A model generated the notes under the pieces. The model was not told the origin of the DNA. It made no database searches and saw only the letters and a program-made list of their open reading frames with translations. A stretch of 10,538 nt of DNA from an uncultured Bermanella sp. (GTDB taxonomy: Bacteria > Pseudomonadota > Gammaproteobacteria > Pseudomonadales > Oceanobacteraceae): contig CAJXIK010000047.1 in NCBI GenBank assembly GCA_913054445.1, forward strand, positions 1-10,538, given 5' to 3'. This document shows positions 6,297-10,538 of the stretch, piece after piece. How positions within the stretch are numbered: the first letter of the stretch is position 1; every line of letters begins with the position of its first letter. Made by a program: the position numbers and the translations under genes.

Positions 6297-7330
6297 ATGC
6301 TCGCTTTAGTCATCGCCGCCGCTTCAACTACCTTTGTGTTTTCTGTGCCGTGTTATTGCTGGTCTCCATTCCGCTCACCATCGCCCTAGGCACCATTAAC
6401 ATTCACCCCGAGCAAGTATTAAAGGTGATACTGGCCCACCTCTCTACCGAGGCCAGCAATAGCATTGACATAGCCATTGGTATCGACAAAATTATTTGGG
6501 AGTTACGGGTGCCCCGTGTCTTGATCGCCTGTATCACCGGAGCAGGCTTGGCCATGGCGGGCCTCACCCTGCAAGCGGTTACTCGCAACTCACTTGCTGA
6601 CCCACATCTGCTGGGTATATCGGCTGGCGCCGTGCTGGGTGCGGTCATTGTTACCATGCATGTCGGTGACATCTTAGGGCCAATCACGCTGCCACTTGCC
6701 GCTTTCTGTGGCTCTTTATTGGCCACCGCGCTGATTGCCTTGGTCAGCCAAACGGCCAAGCTGAGTAGTGCTACCCATTTATTGATGACGGGAGTCGCCC
6801 TGTCTTTTGTGCTCATCTCCGCGGCTAATTTGGCGCTCTTTCTTGGCGATCATCGTGCTAGTCATCAGGTCATATTTTGGATGCTAGGGGGCTTAGGCCT
6901 TGCCCGTTGGTCAACTTTATTACTGCCTTTCCTAGTCTGCACGTTTGGTTACCTATTCCTTCACTTCCACACGAAATATATCAACGCACTCTTACTCGGA
7001 GATGAAACCGCCACTAGTCTCGGGGTTAACGTAAAGCGGTTGCGCATACAGCTTTTTGTCGTGAGCGCGTTGATTACCGCTGTCTTGGTGGCCAACAGCG
7101 GAGCAATAGGCTTTGTGGGATTAATGATTCCGCACATCGCTCGTTATTTTGTGGGCGGGGATAATCGACGCTTACTGCCATTCTGCGCCTTGCTAGGTGC
7201 GCTGTTTCTTCCTTGGGTTGATGTGATTGCTCGTAGCTTGCTGGCCCCCGAAGAATTACCCATAGGTATCATCACCGGTTTTATTGGCGGACTTTTCTTT
7301 ATCGTCTTATTAATTCGTAGCTCAAGATAG
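6293..7330 (+). CDS. ABC transporter permease, FecCD/BtuC family
   Basis: A 345-residue inner-membrane permease with about ten hydrophobic segments, the normal size for the FecCD/BtuC family. Family landmarks are 'LRVPRVLIACITGAGLAMAG' near residues 71-90, 'QAVTRNSLADPHLLGISAGA' just after, 'GDETATSLGVNVKRLR' (the cytoplasmic coupling region that contacts the ATPase), and 'GFVGLMIPHIARYFVGGDNR'. Two small departures are visible: 'RNSLADP' instead of the usual RNPLADP, and 'GFIGGLFFIVLL' where most members have a G-x-P-x-F turn. The ATG overlaps the stop of the binding-protein gene by four bases (ATGA), so translation is coupled. It pairs with the ATPase at 4535. The gene for the Cys-rich protein follows after 11 bases. 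Confidence 0.9.
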   Translation: MNARFSHRRRFNYLCVFCAVLLLVSIPLTIALGTINIHPEQVLKVILAHLSTEASNSIDIAIGIDKIIWELRVPRVLIACITGAGLAMAGLTLQAVTRNSLADPHLLGISAGAVLGAVIVTMHVGDILGPITLPLAAFCGSLLATALIALVSQTAKLSSATHLLMTGVALSFVLISAANLALFLGDHRASHQVIFWMLGGLGLARWSTLLLPFLVCTFGYLFLHFHTKYINALLLGDETATSLGVNVKRLRIQLFVVSALITAVLVANSGAIGFVGLMIPHIARYFVGGDNRRLLPFCALLGALFLPWVDVIARSLLAPEELPIGIITGFIGGLFFIVLLIRSSR

Positions 7331-7341
7331 GTCTAATTATT

Positions 7342-7740
7342 ATGCGCAAAAAACTAACTTGTCCCGCTTGTGATCGTCTCGGCAATACCGTTAAAGCGGC
7401 CACCATGCGCCACCACTTATGCTTTCCGTTTTCTATGGAGGCACTCAGTGAAACATATTATTACTGTGCGCAAAGACACTGCGGCGTCGCCTATTTTTCG
7501 CTACAAAGTACTTTTCTAACTGAGCAACTGCAAAGCCAGTCGCAGATAAAAACGAACACCGTTTGTTTTTGTTTTGGCATAACCGAATATAATTTTAAAG
7601 ACTATGACGATAAAGGAGAGGCCGCGCTATTCTTCGCCCAACTCGATCAATTAGCCGCAACAGGCGAGTGTAACTGTCGCCTTAAAAATCCCGCAGGAAG
7701 AGGCTGTCTTAAGACTTTTAAGTCTATGGCCGCAGGTTGA
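7342..7740 (+). CDS. CopZ N-terminal-like zinc/[2Fe-2S] protein
   Basis: A 132-residue cytoplasmic protein with no signal peptide and ten cysteines. The order is C7-PA-C10, C27, C42-x4-C47, C75-F-C77, C110-N-C112 and C122, with 'KNPAGRGCL' near the end. This spacing, with 'VCFCFG' and 'CNC..KNPAGR.CL', matches what I know of the N-terminal domain of Archaeoglobus-type CopZ copper chaperones (zf_CopZ). That domain holds one zinc and one [2Fe-2S] cluster. The copper-binding HMA domain of full CopZ is absent. C7, C10, C42 and C47 are likely zinc ligands; C75, C77, C110, C112 and C122 include the likely cluster ligands. It is last in the riboswitch operon, 11 bases after the permease, with AGG (7329-7331) as a modest ribosome site. 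A redox or metal-handling step on the imported compound is the natural inference. Confidence 0.72.
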   Translation: MRKKLTCPACDRLGNTVKAATMRHHLCFPFSMEALSETYYYCAQRHCGVAYFSLQSTFLTEQLQSQSQIKTNTVCFCFGITEYNFKDYDDKGEAALFFAQLDQLAATGECNCRLKNPAGRGCLKTFKSMAAG

Positions 7741-7880
7741 GTTAAACCTGAGTTGGCAGATAAATAACGTGATGTACTTCAACGTCGAATTGACGGGTAT
7801 TAGGCGGCATTAACGCTGGGCAGGGGGTGATGAGCGGTTCATAATTACCCTCGATTTTTCTTCTGCCTGTTGAGTTTACC
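7741..7880. other. Intergenic region after the transport operon
   Basis: CAGGTT (7733-7738) and AACCTG (7745-7750) form a 6-base-pair hairpin across the stop codon of the Cys-rich gene, without a T-tract, so it is at most a weak terminator. No clear promoter for the following gene was found. Only a weak TTGAG lies before its ATG. Confidence 0.35.
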
Positions 7881-8564
7881 ATGCCTTACCCGCACCTATA
7901 TTCATTGCAGCACTGCCCCTATGCCATGCGCGCGCGTTTGGGCCTGTTGCTGGCCGAACAAGCAATTAATGTGCGGGCGGTGAACCTTAAAAACAAACCC
8001 CCCGAGATGTTGTTGGCGTCCCCCAAGGGCACTGTGCCAGTATTGGTGCAGATTGCAGAGCGTGATGGCAACGAGGTTGAGGCGGTAATAGATGAGAGCC
8101 TAGACATCATGTTGTGGGGGCTTACGCGGCACGACCCCCACAACGTGCTGCATGCAGATAAGCCACACTCGTTGGCAGAAAACTTGGCGCTCATCGAGCG
8201 CAATGACCAAGAATTTATCGCCCTCTTAAAAAAATACAAGCATGCCAGTCGTTACCGTGATTTTGCGCAGCTGTATTACCGTAGCCAGTGTGAGGTCTTC
8301 ATTGCTGAGCTAGAGTCCAGTTTGCAACGGCAGGATTTCTTGCTGGGCAGCACCCCCAGTTTAGCCGATTACGCCCTGTTGCCTTTCATTCGCCAGTTTG
8401 CTCGGGTGGACCGTAAATGGTATTTACAGGCCCCCTATCCAAGGTTAAGAGACTGGCTTAATCGTCATCTGCAACAGCCGCTCTTTACCAAGGCCATGAT
8501 TAAATACCCATTATGGCTAGATAATCATGAGGCGTTTCTGCTGGGCTCCCCAGCCCCAGCTTAA
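7881..8564 (+). CDS. Glutathione S-transferase-like protein
   Basis: A 227-residue soluble protein with the two-domain GST fold. The N-terminal thioredoxin-like domain (about 1-85) starts with 'LYSLQHCPYAMRARL', placing C12-P-Y-A15 at the active-site position. 'GTVPVLV' holds the cis-proline, and 'VIDESLDIMLW' holds the Glu-Ser pair that grips the gamma-glutamyl part of glutathione. The helical C-terminal domain has 'LLGSTPSLADYALLPFIRQF', matching the GST N-capping box (S-x-x-D). A CPYA motif suggests Cys-based (glutaredoxin-like, beta/omega-type) chemistry rather than Tyr- or Ser-based transferase activity. The substrate is unknown. It is separated from the B12 operon by 140 bases and has its own unclear signals, so a functional link is not shown. 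It converges on the U32 gene with nine bases between stops. Confidence 0.83.
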   Translation: MPYPHLYSLQHCPYAMRARLGLLLAEQAINVRAVNLKNKPPEMLLASPKGTVPVLVQIAERDGNEVEAVIDESLDIMLWGLTRHDPHNVLHADKPHSLAENLALIERNDQEFIALLKKYKHASRYRDFAQLYYRSQCEVFIAELESSLQRQDFLLGSTPSLADYALLPFIRQFARVDRKWYLQAPYPRLRDWLNRHLQQPLFTKAMIKYPLWLDNHEAFLLGSPAPA

Positions 8565-8573
8565 AATTCCTGC

Positions 8574-10538
8574 TTAAAGCCCTTGCTTGTACTGGGCGCG
8601 GGTGGAGATGGGCACCATCTCATGCAAGGCTTGGCTCGCCTCCAATTGGCCGTTTACCAGCTGACTAAAGCGTGCGATGAGTTGCGACTTATCCGCGCTT
8701 TGTTTCGAACCCATGCCGATGTTGGTGAGGTCAATAAAGAACTCATCGAATAAGCCAGAGAAATCCGCCACCGCTTCGGCATTTAAGAACTGCTCGTGGT
8801 TGTAGATGCTCGGGTAACCGCCTTTTTGTTTGTCCACCGCAAATTGCACCCCCTTGACGTTGGTGATGCTCGTGGCTTTCTCACACTTGAGCATGCAGCC
8901 CGCCTCGATGCTGGGTTTCTTACAGCCCACCGTTTGCTGGAAGAAGCACTGGCGGCTGGTCATCATCAAGATAGGGTGATAAATGCTGTACAGCAGCTTG
9001 AAATTTTTGGGGCGCTTGATGTTGCGAATTTGCTGCTGGTTAATCTCGTTGGAAATAAACGCCCCCGCGCAGTTTAATTCCTCTTGCAGGGTGAGCAGTG
9101 CATAGGAATTGGTGGTGTTTAAGAAGGGGCCGGCGATCCACTCTATGCCCATCTCGAATGCCTTATAGGCCACCCCTGTGTTATTGCTGACGATGCGCTT
9201 GGGCTTCACCTGCTCCAATATTTTTACCGCCTCTACATAGTCCTTGCCAATCAAGACCGCCGGAAACCAGGGGATTAATCTAGGGTGGGCTAACAATAGG
9301 TCGATGTATTTGGTGTTGCCCGCCTTGAAGCTTTCGGGCAGCTTAAAGTAAACGTCGGCGTCGCTCTCATCGAACAGGGGGAGGTCGGCCACATCGCTGA
9401 TTAACATAGACAGCCTAGGCTTAGTGTGGACCTTAGGGTGCTGCGTTAATGCCGCTGGCGTCACCGCCGCCAGCACCTCTTTTGAATCGTTTAACAAGCA
9501 GGCCAGCTTGTTTTTAAGGCTCGTAAGCTCTTTAAAGGGAATGTTTAATTGCGGGTCTAGGTTGTCAAAATCAAACCCCACAAGATCATACTGGGCGTTG
9601 TTAAAGCCCTTGAAACGTTTCTGTATGGCGCTTTGATCGATGGCGCTCTGCCCGGCGGCGATTAAGAGCATGTCCGATTGCAACACTAGAGTGCGCTCTT
9701 CTTGGCCGTGCACTCCTTGGCCGTGCACTTCTTGGCTGGCCCCAGTCTGCACACTGGCGGTGACCGTTAATGGCTGCTGTAACTTGCCCGCGAACGCCAA
9801 GGTTAGGCGCTGCTTGGCGCTGTTGAGGTATTTAATTTTCTCGCTCACCATGGCCGAAATGTCATTTTTCTCTTTGGCCAGGGCGGTTTGGGTATCGTGA
9901 ATTTGCACCACAGAGATGGCATTGCTTTGTTGGTTGGCGTGGCTAAAGCTGTGATCCCGTGGATTATCGATGAACATGGACTTGGTCATGTCACCCTTCA
10001 AGAAGAGGTTGGTGAAGTCACGGTTAAAGACCTTATAGAGGCTAGAATCATCGGCCAACAGCTCGCCAGTGGCCACAAATTTATCGATCTGCTGACGCCA
10101 GCTGTCCACCACTGTGTGTACATAGCTGGCCCCCTTGATGCGCCCTTCAATCTTGAGGGAGTCCACCCCGGCGGCCACTAGCTCGGGTAAATCGAAGAAT
10201 GCCGAGTTGTCTTTTAAGTTAAGCGGGAATTTATTGCCCATGGCGCTGGGCTCGTATTCATCGCGGCAGGCCTGGCTACAGCGGCCACGGTTACCCGAGT
10301 TGCCCACGCTCACCGAGCTAGAGTAGCACTGCCCCGAAAAAGCAATGCACAAGGCACCGTGTACAAACACCTCAGTTAGAACCTGATGCTCATGAGCCAA
10401 GCGGGTGAGAGCGGTAATCTCCGGCAGGTTTAACTCACGGGACAAGTTTAAGCGGCTGGCACCCAGCTTGGCCAAGAAAAGCACCTGACCCTCGTTGTGG
10501 GTGGTCATCTGGGTGGAGGCATGAATGTCGAGGCTAGG
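8574..10538 (-). CDS. U32 peptidase-family protein, RlhA/YegQ-like (5' end outside window)
   Basis: At least 654 residues are present. The frame stays open to the right edge, reading 'PSLDIHASTQ' before the first internal Met at 10508. That matches the conserved H-x-STQ region about 100 residues into U32 proteins, so the true start lies outside. Next come 'RLNLSRELNLPEI', 'EVFVHGALC', 'SGQC', 'NRGRCSQACR' and 'DSLKIEGRIK', all U32 signatures. Cys at positions 54, 61, 77 and 81 from that Met resemble the iron-sulphur ligand pattern of the family. Known relatives include RlhA (23S rRNA cytidine hydroxylation), TrhP/YegQ (tRNA uridine hydroxylation) and UbiU/UbiV; despite the name, peptidase activity is doubtful. 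The long C-terminal part suggests an RlhA-like rather than YegQ-like member. It also has a second Cys group (about 8884-8954) and a small tandem repeat. Confidence 0.82.
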   Translation of the reverse strand, partial: PSLDIHASTQMTTHNEGQVLFLAKLGASRLNLSRELNLPEITALTRLAHEHQVLTEVFVHGALCIAFSGQCYSSSVSVGNSGNRGRCSQACRDEYEPSAMGNKFPLNLKDNSAFFDLPELVAAGVDSLKIEGRIKGASYVHTVVDSWRQQIDKFVATGELLADDSSLYKVFNRDFTNLFLKGDMTKSMFIDNPRDHSFSHANQQSNAISVVQIHDTQTALAKEKNDISAMVSEKIKYLNSAKQRLTLAFAGKLQQPLTVTASVQTGASQEVHGQGVHGQEERTLVLQSDMLLIAAGQSAIDQSAIQKRFKGFNNAQYDLVGFDFDNLDPQLNIPFKELTSLKNKLACLLNDSKEVLAAVTPAALTQHPKVHTKPRLSMLISDVADLPLFDESDADVYFKLPESFKAGNTKYIDLLLAHPRLIPWFPAVLIGKDYVEAVKILEQVKPKRIVSNNTGVAYKAFEMGIEWIAGPFLNTTNSYALLTLQEELNCAGAFISNEINQQQIRNIKRPKNFKLLYSIYHPILMMTSRQCFFQQTVGCKKPSIEAGCMLKCEKATSITNVKGVQFAVDKQKGGYPSIYNHEQFLNAEAVADFSGLFDEFFIDLTNIGMGSKQSADKSQLIARFSQLVNGQLEASQALHEMVPISTRAQYKQGL
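9701..9730 (-). repeat. 15-base tandem duplication inside the U32 gene
   Basis: Two adjacent 15-base units (CTTGGCCGTGCACTC then CTTGGCCGTGCACTT, plus-strand reading) differ at one base. They stay in frame and encode Val-His-Gly-Gln plus one residue, twice. The flanking protein sequence is variable-looking and polar, so this is likely a surface loop where slippage is tolerated. Confidence 0.8.

Noticed and set aside
2376..7330. Naming the genes btuB, btuD, btuF and btuC
   Set aside because: The riboswitch supports a corrinoid link, but the receptor and binding protein do not look like the classical Btu proteins, so symbols would overstate the evidence.
7712..7725. Inverted repeat AGACTT-TT-AAGTCT as a terminator of the transport operon
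   Set aside because: It is within the Cys-rich coding sequence, has a very small loop and no following T-tract.
2376..7740. Copper or haem uptake system
   Set aside because: The CopZ-like protein hints at copper, but the copper-binding domain is missing and the cobalamin riboswitch is clear; no haem-uptake-specific gene is present.
8540..8554. Hairpin GCTGGG-CTC-CCCAGC at the end of the GST gene as a terminator
   Set aside because: It lies inside the coding sequence and has no T-tract on either strand.
10506..10508. ATG at 10508 as the true start of the U32 gene
   Set aside because: The frame remains open upstream and encodes the conserved HASTQ region of U32 proteins, so the gene continues beyond the window.

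Overview
The window looks like chromosomal DNA of a marine-type gammaproteobacterium. The reasons are a DUF3127-type OB-fold protein with an SSB-like tail, a two-membrane cell plan (TonB-dependent outer-membrane receptor plus periplasmic binding protein), and a long U32 peptidase-family gene. I cannot place it to genus. No rRNA, tRNA, CRISPR array, transposase, integrase or attachment site is visible.

Layout. (1) Bases 7-1258, minus strand: a Yip1-family membrane protein and a small exported protein of unknown function. (2) Bases 1259-1839: a divergent intergenic region with an extended -10 promoter and a palindrome, then a DUF3127 OB-fold protein. (3) Bases 1928-7740, plus strand: the centrepiece, one apparent transcription unit. 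A TTGACA/17 bp/TAAACT promoter fires almost exactly at the 5' end of a cobalamin (B12) riboswitch (about 1964-2159). About 215 bases of highly structured leader follow, ending in a hairpin that buries the ribosome binding site of a TonB-dependent receptor. The receptor is followed by an ABC ATPase, a periplasmic binding protein, a FecCD/BtuC-type permease and a small Cys-rich protein resembling the zinc/[2Fe-2S] N-terminal domain of CopZ. (4) Bases 7881-8564: a glutathione S-transferase-like gene. (5) Bases 8574-10538, minus strand: a U32 peptidase-family gene that runs off the right edge, so its start is missing.

How the operon probably works. The receptor takes up a corrinoid or a cobalt complex across the outer membrane using TonB. 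The binding protein captures it in the periplasm, and the permease with the ATPase carries it across the inner membrane. The Cys-rich protein then acts in the cytoplasm, perhaps in reduction, metal release or metal handling. The riboswitch predicts shut-off when adenosylcobalamin or a related cobalamin is plentiful. The receptor plug is more like ferric-siderophore receptors than classical BtuB, and the binding protein does not look like classical BtuF. The substrate may therefore be an unusual corrinoid, a B12 precursor or chelated cobalt rather than vitamin B12 itself. The link to cobalamin rests on the riboswitch; the exact substrate is inference.
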